Assembly: GCA_964389365.1 (NCBI GenBank)
Contig: CAYMDO010000002.1
Coordinates: forward strand, 40,267-104,266
DNA length: 64,000 nucleotides
Direction of reading: 5' to 3'
Source: UBA993 sp964389365
GTDB taxonomy: Bacteria > Bacillota > Dethiobacteria > DTU022
The position numbers and the translations under genes were made by a program. Below, piece by piece: positions 42,852 through 51,108 of this stretch (position 1 is the stretch's first letter; the number at the start of each line of letters is the position of its first letter). The notes under the pieces were generated by a model that saw only the letters and a list, made by a program, of their open reading frames with translations, made no database searches and was not told the origin of the DNA.

Positions 42852-42860
42852 TGATATAAT
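42852..42860 (+). promoter_or_regulatory. Extended -10 element before cbiO
   Basis: TG, one base, then TATAAT (42852-42860; TATAAT at 42855-42860), 32 bases before the cbiO start. No clear -35. It could give cbiO separate expression. Confidence 0.35.
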
Positions 42861-42891
42861 CGAATGTAAGCCAGGCAAAGGAGAACGGTTA

Positions 42892-43650
42892 TTGTCTTCA
42901 GTTCTGTCTGTAAAGGATCTAAGATTTGGTTATCCGGGACAGGCCGCGGTATTAAACGCGATCAGTTTCAGGGTATATAAGGGAGAACGGGTTGGTTTAA
43001 TCGGGCCAAACGGGGCCGGAAAAACAACCCTATTTATGTTGATCTGCGGCCTAGTCAGCGTCGAATCCGGGAATATCGAGATCAGCGGCTGCCCGGTTTT
43101 GAAAGGGCGCTTTAATCCTGTGGTGGGCATGGTATTTCAGCACACAGCTGACCAGTTGATCTGCCCCACAGTTCGCGAAGATATTGCTTTTGGCCCGCAA
43201 AATATGGGTTTACCTGCAGATGAGGTGGCTGTTAACGTTGAACGGGCTGCCGGGGCTACGGGCATCGTTTCTTTATTGGACCGGGTTCCTCACCTGCTTT
43301 CAAGCGGGGAACAGAGGCTGGTGGCACTGGCCGGGGTCATAGCGATGCGGCCCGAGCTGCTGATCCTGGATGAACCGACGGCAGACCTGGATTTACGCTA
43401 CCGCAGGCGGTTGGTTGAGATGCTGATCGGCATGGACCGGAAAACAATGGTTACCGCTTCGCACGACCTTGAATTTATCCTGGAGGTTTGCACCAGGGTT
43501 ATAGTACTGGATCGGGGAGTAATTCAGGCTGACGGAAAGCCGGCAGCAGTAATGGCTGATCGCGGCCTGATGGAGTCGCACGGCCTGGAGGTGCCTCATT
43601 CGCTCACTGCCGCCTGGCACCGTCATGGAAATGAAACCGGCTGTCCTTAA
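42892..43650 (+). CDS. cbiO: Cobalt/nickel ECF transporter ATPase
   Basis: 252 residues. Walker A GPNGAGKTT, Q-loop MVFQHTADQLICPTV (the QxxDxQ-like segment of ECF ATPases), signature LSSGEQRLV, Walker B LLILDEPTADLD, switch His in TASHD. The start is TTG 42892, eight bases after AAAGGAG. There is a single ATPase gene, so it would act as a homodimer. The cluster order L-M-Q-O is standard. Confidence 0.92.
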   Translation: MSSVLSVKDLRFGYPGQAAVLNAISFRVYKGERVGLIGPNGAGKTTLFMLICGLVSVESGNIEISGCPVLKGRFNPVVGMVFQHTADQLICPTVREDIAFGPQNMGLPADEVAVNVERAAGATGIVSLLDRVPHLLSSGEQRLVALAGVIAMRPELLILDEPTADLDLRYRRRLVEMLIGMDRKTMVTASHDLEFILEVCTRVIVLDRGVIQADGKPAAVMADRGLMESHGLEVPHSLTAAWHRHGNETGCP

Positions 43651-43676
43651 ACGGCGGGAACGGATATAAGGAAACG

Positions 43677-44474
43677 GTGGCGCCGATGCTGAGGATTAAA
43701 ATAATTCAGCTGGCAGTTAACGACAGCGAAACCAAGGCAGACCGCCTGCTGCGGGTTGAGAAGATCCTGGAGCAGACCGCTGCGGAAGATGATCAGCTGC
43801 AGCTGATCATGTTGCCGGAAATTTGGGGAACCGGGTTCCTCAACTTTGGCCGCTACCGGCAGGAGAGTGAGCCGCTGGATGGCGAAACTTATACCCGCCT
43901 GGCGCCGTTTGCGGAAAAAACCGGCGCCTGCCTGCTGGCCGGAAGCATAGTGGAACGGGAAGCGGGCAGCTATTACAATACTTCGATTTTAATCGGCCCT
44001 GGCGGCACACTAGACGGTAGTTACCGTAAAATTCACCTGTTCGGTTACCAGTCTGTAGAAAGCGAAATACTTACAGCAGGCAGCGAATTATTCATCCGGA
44101 CAGGCGATTACGGCACCTGGGGGTTTTCGGCCTGCTACGATCTTCGCTTTCCTGAACTTTACCGCAAAATGAGCGATGCCGCAGTCGATACGTTTTTTGT
44201 CGTTGCTGCATGGCCGCTGGCGCGCCTGGAACACTGGGCGCTCTTAAACCGCAGCCGGGCGCTCGAGAACCTGGCTTTCCTGGTGGCATGCAACTGTGCC
44301 GGAGGAGAAGGCGACCGGCAGTATGCGGGAAACAGCATGGTTGTCGGCCCCTGGGGCGATCTGATCGCCCGTTGCGGGCCTGGCGAAGAAGAATTGACTG
44401 TCGCGATCGACCTGCAGGATGCGGCACGTATCAGGGCCGATTTTCCGGCGCTTCAGGATCGCAAACTTCGGTAG
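43677..44474 (+). CDS. Carbon-nitrogen hydrolase (nitrilase superfamily, omega-amidase-like)
   Basis: 265 residues with the Glu-Lys-Cys triad in IMLPEIW, YRKIHLFGY and FSACYDLRFPELYR. These contexts resemble Nit2/omega-amidase or YafV-type enzymes that hydrolyse alpha-ketoglutaramate or related amides. GTG 43677 follows AAGGA; ATG 43686 is an alternative. Only about 26 bases separate it from cbiO, so it may be read from the same transcript without a functional link. Confidence 0.88.
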   Translation: MAPMLRIKIIQLAVNDSETKADRLLRVEKILEQTAAEDDQLQLIMLPEIWGTGFLNFGRYRQESEPLDGETYTRLAPFAEKTGACLLAGSIVEREAGSYYNTSILIGPGGTLDGSYRKIHLFGYQSVESEILTAGSELFIRTGDYGTWGFSACYDLRFPELYRKMSDAAVDTFFVVAAWPLARLEHWALLNRSRALENLAFLVACNCAGGEGDRQYAGNSMVVGPWGDLIARCGPGEEELTVAIDLQDAARIRADFPALQDRKLR

Positions 44475-44542
44475 AAGCCGGCACGATATTATCCCGGGTA
44501 CAGGGTATAGGTCAAATATAAGTGCGGGGAAGGGCAGTGAAT

Positions 44543-45754
44543 ATGCAGAGCGCCGGGGCAGCGCCGGTTCAGCCGGCCGAGAGAATCAGCGAAATCGATA
44601 TTGTCAGGGGCATTGCCCTTTTCGGCATCCTGATGGTTAACATGTCATTTTATAAGTCCCCGGTGATGATGGAACGGTTGCCTGCTGACTTTGCTCCCGG
44701 TTTTGATCAGGTTTCCGCCTGGCTGATCCAGCTGCTTTTTACCGGTAAATTCTATGCGATCTTCTCCTTTCTGTTTGGGCTCGGCTTTCACATATTCATG
44801 GAACGGACCGTGAAGAAGGGTATAGAAGTGGTCCCTCTCTACCGCAGAAGGCTGATCGGCCTGCTTGCCCTCGGGGCAATCCACCTGTTTTTAATCTGGT
44901 CCGGTGATATTCTGTTTAATTATGCACTCGCCGGTTTCATCCTGCTTCGTTTCCGCGATAAAACGTTGCGTTCTCTCCGGCGCTGGATGATCGGCCTTTT
45001 TACCGGCGCCTTAATCCTGCAGGGCCTGTTCGGTTTGGTCCGGGGATTTGGTGAAGCGGTGACTGGTGCAAGTTATGAACAGTGGTTGGCGGAGCAGTAC
45101 CAGGCTGCCGTTGCAGTGCACAGCAGCGGCAGTTATGTCGATCTGCTCGTTTACAGGTTGGTTAACGAAATCCCCTATATTTTTATCGGCCTTATTGTCT
45201 GGATACCGGCAGTGCTGGCCTTTTTTCTCTGCGGCCTTTATGCCGGCAGAAAAGGCATTTTCACTGACCTGGACGGTAACAGGCCGCTGTTTAAAAAAAT
45301 CTGCCGGGCCGGCATGCTGACAGGAGCGGCTTTGCTGCTGCTTTATTTCCTGATTGAAACCGGTGTATGGCCGGTCGGCATTGCCGCCAGGCATGCATTG
45401 CTGGCAATGACAAACTACCTGGCTTCGCTGTTTATCTTCCCGGCGTATATCTCGCTGGTTCTCCTGTCGCTGCAGGCTGGCCGGTGTTGGCGTATCCTAT
45501 CCCACCTCGCATCAGCCGGCAGGATGGCCCTGACCAATTACCTGACCCAGTCCCTGGTCCTGATAACCTTATTTTACGGCTTCGGTTTTGGCTTAATGGG
45601 CAGGGTTTCCCTGGCGCAGGGCGTGCTGGTTACAGCTGCCCTATTCCTGATCCAGGTAACCTTGAGCAATCTGTGGTTTAAGAAATTCAGGTACGGGCCT
45701 ATAGAGTGGCTATGGCGGGGACTGACCTATAATAAATTCGAACCGCTCCGCTAA
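44543..45754 (+). CDS. DUF418 family membrane protein
   Basis: 403 residues, about ten helices. SEIDIVRGIALFGILMVNM opens the protein, as in DUF418 (formerly DUF405/YeiB) proteins, and the C-terminal GRMALTNYLTQSL segment with a final FGPIEWLWR-like box is the DUF418 domain. ATG 44543 is chosen because GGGGAAGGG lies eight bases before it. The role is unknown, possibly acyl transfer or transport in the envelope. Confidence 0.88.
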   Translation: MQSAGAAPVQPAERISEIDIVRGIALFGILMVNMSFYKSPVMMERLPADFAPGFDQVSAWLIQLLFTGKFYAIFSFLFGLGFHIFMERTVKKGIEVVPLYRRRLIGLLALGAIHLFLIWSGDILFNYALAGFILLRFRDKTLRSLRRWMIGLFTGALILQGLFGLVRGFGEAVTGASYEQWLAEQYQAAVAVHSSGSYVDLLVYRLVNEIPYIFIGLIVWIPAVLAFFLCGLYAGRKGIFTDLDGNRPLFKKICRAGMLTGAALLLLYFLIETGVWPVGIAARHALLAMTNYLASLFIFPAYISLVLLSLQAGRCWRILSHLASAGRMALTNYLTQSLVLITLFYGFGFGLMGRVSLAQGVLVTAALFLIQVTLSNLWFKKFRYGPIEWLWRGLTYNKFEPLR

Positions 45755-45806
45755 AAATTGGATTATAATAATATTTAACATGCCTTTAGGATTAGGAGGT
45801 TAAGCG

Positions 45807-47291
45807 ATGCCCCCCCTTCACTTTCCCCGCATTTCGGCTGAAGAAGCTGCCGCTGTGATTGAAGACAAGCAGACTATAGCTTTCAGCGGCTTTACTCCTG
45901 CCGGTTCGGCTAAAGCGATACCGAGGGCCCTGGCCCGCCGGGCTAAAGAGCTGCATGCCAGAGGAGAACCGTTTAAAATTAATGTGCTCACAGGCGCTTC
46001 CACCGGCCAGCTTGACGATCTGCTGGCTGAAGCGGAAGCTGTGGCCTGGCGGGCTCCCTACCAGTCATCAAAAATCATGCGCAAGCAGATAAACGAAAAT
46101 AAGATTGAGTTTACTGACATGCACCTGTCGCACCTGCCCCAGGCAGTATTATTTGGATTCCTTGGCCCTGTCAACTGGGCGGTGATCGAAGCTTCAGAAA
46201 TTACCAGGGACGGCCGGGTATATCTCTCGACCTCGATCGGGGCGTCGCCCACTTTCCTGCATTGTGCCGAAAAGGTAATCATTGAACTGAACCGCTACCA
46301 CTCGGTCCGCCTGAGCGAGATGTCGGATGTGGCTCTGCTGCCGACCCCTCCGCACCGCAACCCAATCCCGATCTATGAGCCTATGAACAAAATCGGGCTG
46401 CCTTATGCCATAGTTGACCCGAAGAAAATTGTAGCTGTTATAGACAACAATGAGCCCGACGGGATTGCCCCGCTGCATCAGCCTGATGAGGTAAGCCGCC
46501 GTATCGCGCACCAGGTGGTTGATTTTCTGCTGGAAGAGCAGCGGTCCGGCCGGATTCCGCCGGAGTTTTTGCCGCTGCAGGCGGGTGTCGGCAATATTGC
46601 CAACGCAGTTATGTCCACCCTTGGCGATGACCCTGATATTCCTCCTTTCCAGATGTTCACCGAGGTCTTTCAGGACGGCTTGATTGACTTAATGGAACAG
46701 GGCCAGCTTTTGGGGGCGAGCACCTGCAGCCTTACCGTATCCGATGACAACCTGCAGCATATCTATAACAACATGGATTTCTTCACCCAGAGGATTGTAC
46801 TGCGCCCGCAGGAACTTTCCAATAACCCCGGTGTCATCCGGCGCCTGGGGGTTATTGCCCTGAACACGGCGCTCGAATTTGATTTAGGCGGGCATTCAAA
46901 CTCAACTCATGTCTGCGGCACTGAGCTGATGAACGGCATAGGCGGCAGCGGCGATTTTACACGTAACGCCTACCTGTCCATTTTTATGGCGCCTTCAACC
47001 GTTAAGGATGGAAAAATATCAACTGTGGTGCCGATGGTTACCCACCCCGATCATAATGAACATTCGGTCCAGGTGCTGGTTACCGAACAGGGCCTGGCTG
47101 ATTTGCGCGGCCTGGGGCCGAGGGAAAAAAGCCGTGCTATTATCGAAAAATGCGCGCATCCCAATTACCGTGATTATCTTTACCGTTATCTTGAAGGTTC
47201 GCCGTCAGGGCATATCAGCCAGAATCTGCGCGATGCTTTTAAACTGCATATCAGTTTATTGGAAAACGGCACTATGAAATTCTGGGAATAG
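45807..47291 (+). CDS. Acetyl-CoA hydrolase/transferase family CoA-transferase
   Basis: 494 residues, the size of Cat1/AarC/Ach1 enzymes that exchange CoA between acetate, succinate or propionate. GVGNIANAVMSTLGDD, the active-site Glu in MFTEVFQDG, GGSGDFTRNAYLS, and TEQGLADLRGLGPREKSRAI are all typical. The ATG follows TAGGAGG. The next gene starts within about 40 bases on the same strand, so a TPP enzyme and an SDR are probably co-expressed. Substrate pair not determinable. Confidence 0.93.
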   Translation: MPPLHFPRISAEEAAAVIEDKQTIAFSGFTPAGSAKAIPRALARRAKELHARGEPFKINVLTGASTGQLDDLLAEAEAVAWRAPYQSSKIMRKQINENKIEFTDMHLSHLPQAVLFGFLGPVNWAVIEASEITRDGRVYLSTSIGASPTFLHCAEKVIIELNRYHSVRLSEMSDVALLPTPPHRNPIPIYEPMNKIGLPYAIVDPKKIVAVIDNNEPDGIAPLHQPDEVSRRIAHQVVDFLLEEQRSGRIPPEFLPLQAGVGNIANAVMSTLGDDPDIPPFQMFTEVFQDGLIDLMEQGQLLGASTCSLTVSDDNLQHIYNNMDFFTQRIVLRPQELSNNPGVIRRLGVIALNTALEFDLGGHSNSTHVCGTELMNGIGGSGDFTRNAYLSIFMAPSTVKDGKISTVVPMVTHPDHNEHSVQVLVTEQGLADLRGLGPREKSRAIIEKCAHPNYRDYLYRYLEGSPSGHISQNLRDAFKLHISLLENGTMKFWE

Positions 47292-47332
47292 AATATTTGT
47301 TTTTATCTATGAGACAGAAGGGAGCCCTGTAT

Positions 47333-48991
47333 ATGATGAAGCAGCAGCACGGCGGCAACCTGGTTGCCAAAATGTTAAAAAAAGAAGGGGTAGAACTGAT
47401 TTTTACCCTGAGCGGCGGCCATATAACCCCGATTTATGACGGCTGCCTGACCGAAGGTATCCGAATTATTGATACCCGCCATGAACAGGGGGCTGTCAAT
47501 ATGGCGGAAGGCTGGGCCCGCTTTACCGGGCAGCCGGGAGTGGCAGTCGTTACCGCCGGGCCGGGTATGGTCAATGCACTGCCGGGAATTGCCGTTGCTG
47601 CCCAGAGCGCGGTGCCGATGGTGATTATTGCCGGCCGCAGCTCGCTCGCGATGCGGGATCTCGGGTCGATGCAGGATATCGACCAGCTGGAGATTGTCAG
47701 GCCCCTGGTTAAATGGGCCCGCTCGGTTTTCCAGGTTGAGCGCCTGCCCGAATATTTGGCTACAGCTTTTCGCCAGGCAAAAAGCGGACGGCCCGGGCCG
47801 GTGTTTTTAGATATTCCGATCGACATCATCAACGCCGGGGTAGGCGAAGATCAAAAAGTGAGATACCCTTCGCTCTACTGTCCCCAGACCCGTATTTTCA
47901 GCTGTGAAAATGCCGTTAATGAGGCCGCCGGCTTACTGTGCAAGGCTGAACGCCCTGTCATTATCGCCGGCAGCGGAGTCTGGTGGTCCGGTGCCGCTGA
48001 TGAGCTGACTGCTTTTGCCGAATTAACCAATATCCCGGTTTACACCAGGACTATGGCCCGGGGAGCCATCCCCGAAGATCATCCTTTATCCGGCGGTTTT
48101 TACCCCCTGGGCCTGATGCAGGCCGACCTGGTTTTAATCCTGGGGACCCGCTTTGACTGGACCCTTGGTTACGGCCGGCCTCCGCTGTTTAAGGCTAATA
48201 TTAAAACGATCCAGGTTGATATCCATGCCGAAGATATCGGCAAGAACCGGCCGGTTGATGTTGCCCTGCCCGGTGATGCAGGGGCTGTTCTGCAGCAGCT
48301 GACCATGGCGATGACCGGGGCAAAAATGAATCTCGATCCCCAGTGGCCTTCCACCGTGCAGACCCTTAAGGTATTGGCCCGCGATGCAATCAGCCAGCAG
48401 GCGGCATCAGATGCGGAACCGATTCACCCGGCCCGCCTGGTGGCTGAAGTGCAGCAGTTTTTGCCCCGCGATGCTGCGGTTGCAGTTGACGGCGGTGATA
48501 TAGCCGGTTTCACCGTTCTTTCGCTTCAGGCGTACAGCCCCGGTTCACTGCAGTGGGTCGGCGCTTTTGGCCACCTGGGCGTTGGTTTGCCTTTTGCCAT
48601 GGCCGGCAAGCTGGCACACCCTGATCGGCCCACGGTGCTGATCAGCGGAGATGGTTCACTGGGATTGAGCGTAATGGAATTTGACACCGCGGTACGCCAC
48701 AATATCCCCGTTGTCTGCGTGATATCAAATGACAGCGGCTGGGGCCAGGTTCGCCGTGTTCAACGCAAGACCTATGGCCCCGAGCGCTCTGTCGGCGTCA
48801 ACCTTAACTTGATGCGTTACGATCAGATAGTATCGACCTTGGGAGGCTTCGGCATCTACGTGGAGAAAATCGCCGAGATAAAACCGGCCCTGCAAAAAGC
48901 TTTTGACAGCGGTAAGCCGGCTTGCGTTAATGTCCGCACCGATCCGGAGGCTATATTCGGCGGCATGGATTTGCCGTGGCCGATCCACTAG
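47333..48991 (+). CDS. Thiamine diphosphate-dependent enzyme (acetolactate synthase-like)
   Basis: 552 residues in three domains: the N-terminal PYR domain with the cofactor-activating Glu in TRHEQGAVNMAEGWAR, a central domain from about residue 190, and the C-terminal PP domain with GDGSLGLSVMEFD and NDSGWG for TPP/Mg. The lineage recalls IlvB, oxalyl-CoA decarboxylase and 2-hydroxyacyl-CoA lyase. No small IlvN subunit follows, and the adjacent CoA-transferase and SDR argue for a catabolic role. ATG 47333 follows AAGGGAG by eight bases. Confidence 0.9.
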   Translation: MMKQQHGGNLVAKMLKKEGVELIFTLSGGHITPIYDGCLTEGIRIIDTRHEQGAVNMAEGWARFTGQPGVAVVTAGPGMVNALPGIAVAAQSAVPMVIIAGRSSLAMRDLGSMQDIDQLEIVRPLVKWARSVFQVERLPEYLATAFRQAKSGRPGPVFLDIPIDIINAGVGEDQKVRYPSLYCPQTRIFSCENAVNEAAGLLCKAERPVIIAGSGVWWSGAADELTAFAELTNIPVYTRTMARGAIPEDHPLSGGFYPLGLMQADLVLILGTRFDWTLGYGRPPLFKANIKTIQVDIHAEDIGKNRPVDVALPGDAGAVLQQLTMAMTGAKMNLDPQWPSTVQTLKVLARDAISQQAASDAEPIHPARLVAEVQQFLPRDAAVAVDGGDIAGFTVLSLQAYSPGSLQWVGAFGHLGVGLPFAMAGKLAHPDRPTVLISGDGSLGLSVMEFDTAVRHNIPVVCVISNDSGWGQVRRVQRKTYGPERSVGVNLNLMRYDQIVSTLGGFGIYVEKIAEIKPALQKAFDSGKPACVNVRTDPEAIFGGMDLPWPIH

Positions 48992-49016
48992 CTGCCGGAG
49001 GGGGGGGGGATAAACG

Positions 49017-49853
49017 ATGCAAAGACTGCTTGGCAAAGTTGCCCTGGTAACCGGCGCCGGCCGCAAAAAAGGGATTGGCTATGCCTGTGCCGTGCGCCTT
49101 GCCGCTGAAGGCGCGGCAGTAGTTGTCGCCGATCTCGGCGCCGCTGCGGTGCCTGAAATCTATGGCCGGGAGTCGGGCAGCGAGCTTAAAAATGTTGCCG
49201 CTGACCTTGCTGCTTCCGGGGTTCAGTCGCTGGCGGTTGAAGTGGATGTAACCGACTTAGGCTCGGTTGAAAAAATGGTTGAAGCGGTAAAAGAGACTTT
49301 CGGACGGCTTGATATCCTGGTCAATAATGCCGGCACCACAATCGGTCCGGCGCCGCTCGTCCTGACTGACCCCGATGCCTGGCGTAAAACAATCGAGGTT
49401 AACCTTACAGGCGCTATGTTCTGCTGCCGGGCAGCTGTTCCAATGATGATGGACAACACGGAAGGCGGTAAAATAATCAATATGTCTTCGCGGGCAGCCC
49501 ACCGCGGGGCGTTCTGGATTCATGCCTACAGTGCTTCGAAAGCCGGCTTGATCGGCCTGACCCGCTCCATGGCCATTGAATTGGCTCCCTTTAAAATTTG
49601 TGTCAATGCCCTCTGCCCCGGCGACATCGAAACCGAGTTTAAACTGTGGGGCTGGGAAAAAGAAGCAACGCTCATGGGCAAGAGTGTGGAAGATGTGGCG
49701 GCTGAGGCGGCAAAAGCCACCCCGCTGGGCCGGATCGGCACTCCGGAAGATGTGGCTGCGGCAGTGGCTTTTTTTGCGTCTCCTGATGCTGATTACATAA
49801 CCGGCGAGGTTCTTGATATTACCGGCGGTATGGGAAGCAGAAAAATATTTTAA
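49017..49853 (+). CDS. Short-chain dehydrogenase/reductase
   Basis: 278 residues of the classical SDR type. Cofactor loop VTGAGRKKGIGYACA, structural NNAGT, catalytic Ser in INMSSRAAH, YSASK with Tyr-Lys, and a FabG-like end (YITGEVLDITGG). The extra Lys-Lys in the cofactor loop suggests NADP preference (inference). It lies 25 bases after the TPP enzyme behind a GGAGG run. Confidence 0.93.
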   Translation: MQRLLGKVALVTGAGRKKGIGYACAVRLAAEGAAVVVADLGAAAVPEIYGRESGSELKNVAADLAASGVQSLAVEVDVTDLGSVEKMVEAVKETFGRLDILVNNAGTTIGPAPLVLTDPDAWRKTIEVNLTGAMFCCRAAVPMMMDNTEGGKIINMSSRAAHRGAFWIHAYSASKAGLIGLTRSMAIELAPFKICVNALCPGDIETEFKLWGWEKEATLMGKSVEDVAAEAAKATPLGRIGTPEDVAAAVAFFASPDADYITGEVLDITGGMGSRKIF

Positions 49854-49953
49854 GCTCTGCCATTTGCCGGACGCTTTCGGGAGCCGCCGGCGGGTTGGCC
49901 GCCGGGCCGGGTAAAAAAACTGTAACTACAGCGCAGTGAAGGAGTTCGGCCAG

Positions 49954-51021
49954 GTGGAGCTTTATCGCACAGCTTTAGATGCAATTCATGAAGGTAAAAC
50001 AACCCTGCTGGTAACGGTTACTGCCTGCCCGGGTAACCCAAATCTGGTCGGCAGCAAAGCGGTTTATTCCGACAGGGCCATGCTTGCCGGTGATATTGAA
50101 GCGGATGCAGCTGCGGCAGTTGAACCTTTGATGCGGCAGGTGATCGACGGCGGCCGGAGCGGCCTGGTCAGGGCTTCTGTTTCCGGTTACGGGGAGATCG
50201 CTTTTTTTATCCACTTGCTGGTACCCCGGCCACGGTTAATCATTTTAGGCGGCGGCCATGTTGGCGGAGCGCTGTGCAAAATGGCTGCTTATCTTGATTA
50301 CCGGACCTTGTTAATCGACGATCGCCCCTCTTTTGCCAACATAGAGAGCCACCCTGATGCAGACCGTGTGATTTGCGACTCTTTCGAAAACGCTCTCGAC
50401 TCGCTTGAAGCTGAAGTTTCCGACTACATTGTTATTGTTACAAGGGGGCATCGCTATGACCGGCTCTGCCTCGAAAAAAGCCTGGGCCGCCGTTCAGCTT
50501 ACCTGGGGATGATCGGAAGCCGGAAAAGAGTCAGAGCCCAACTGCAGGAGCTTGAAAATGAAGGGTTCAGCAGAGAACAGCTGGAACGGGTGCATGCCCC
50601 GATCGGCCTTTCAATCGGGGCCACAACCGAACCGGAAATTGCCCTCAGCATTTTGGCGGAAATAACTGCGGCAAGGCGCGGCAGCAGCAGGGTTGAGACT
50701 GCACAGGTTGCGGTCCTGGAAGCCCTGGCAGACCTTGAACAATCAAAACAGCGGGCAGCCCTGGTTACCATCGTAGAAACTTTCGGGTCGACGCCGCGAA
50801 AGACGGGATCACAGCTGATTGTCCGCCCCGATGGGAGAATTGTGGGAACAATTGGCGGCGGCTGCTCTGAAGCTGAAGCGAGGCGTGAAGCGCTGCTGCA
50901 GCTTGATCAAGGCCGGCCGCATCTTTTCAGGCACCGTTTAACTGCAGAAGCCGCTGCCGAGGATGGAATGGCCTGCGGCGGCGTGATGGACCTTTTCATC
51001 GAAACATTGCCCCGGAGCTGA
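49954..51021 (+). CDS. XdhC/CoxI family protein with N-terminal extra domain
   Basis: 355 residues. The C-terminus (ALVTIVETFGSTPRKTGSQL, IVGTIGGGCSEAEA, DGMACGGVMDLFIE) is the CoxI/XdhC domain used to sulfurate and insert molybdenum cofactor. The middle is the Rossmann XdhC_C domain (RLIILGGGHVGGALC, DDRPSFAN, GMIGSRKR). The N-terminus (TTLLVTVTACPGNPN to about 90) looks like a second, decayed CoxI domain. So the order is CoxI-like, Rossmann, CoxI. GTG 49954 follows AAGGAG. No molybdenum hydroxylase gene is in the window. Confidence 0.85.
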   Translation: MELYRTALDAIHEGKTTLLVTVTACPGNPNLVGSKAVYSDRAMLAGDIEADAAAAVEPLMRQVIDGGRSGLVRASVSGYGEIAFFIHLLVPRPRLIILGGGHVGGALCKMAAYLDYRTLLIDDRPSFANIESHPDADRVICDSFENALDSLEAEVSDYIVIVTRGHRYDRLCLEKSLGRRSAYLGMIGSRKRVRAQLQELENEGFSREQLERVHAPIGLSIGATTEPEIALSILAEITAARRGSSRVETAQVAVLEALADLEQSKQRAALVTIVETFGSTPRKTGSQLIVRPDGRIVGTIGGGCSEAEARREALLQLDQGRPHLFRHRLTAEAAAEDGMACGGVMDLFIETLPRS

Positions 51022-51108
51022 CAGGGGCAGGAGTTTTCTTCTTTAATATTGAAGTTTAACAGCCAAGTTTAACAGCCTAAACACGAATATTAAAAGAGGG
51101 GTGCTGAC

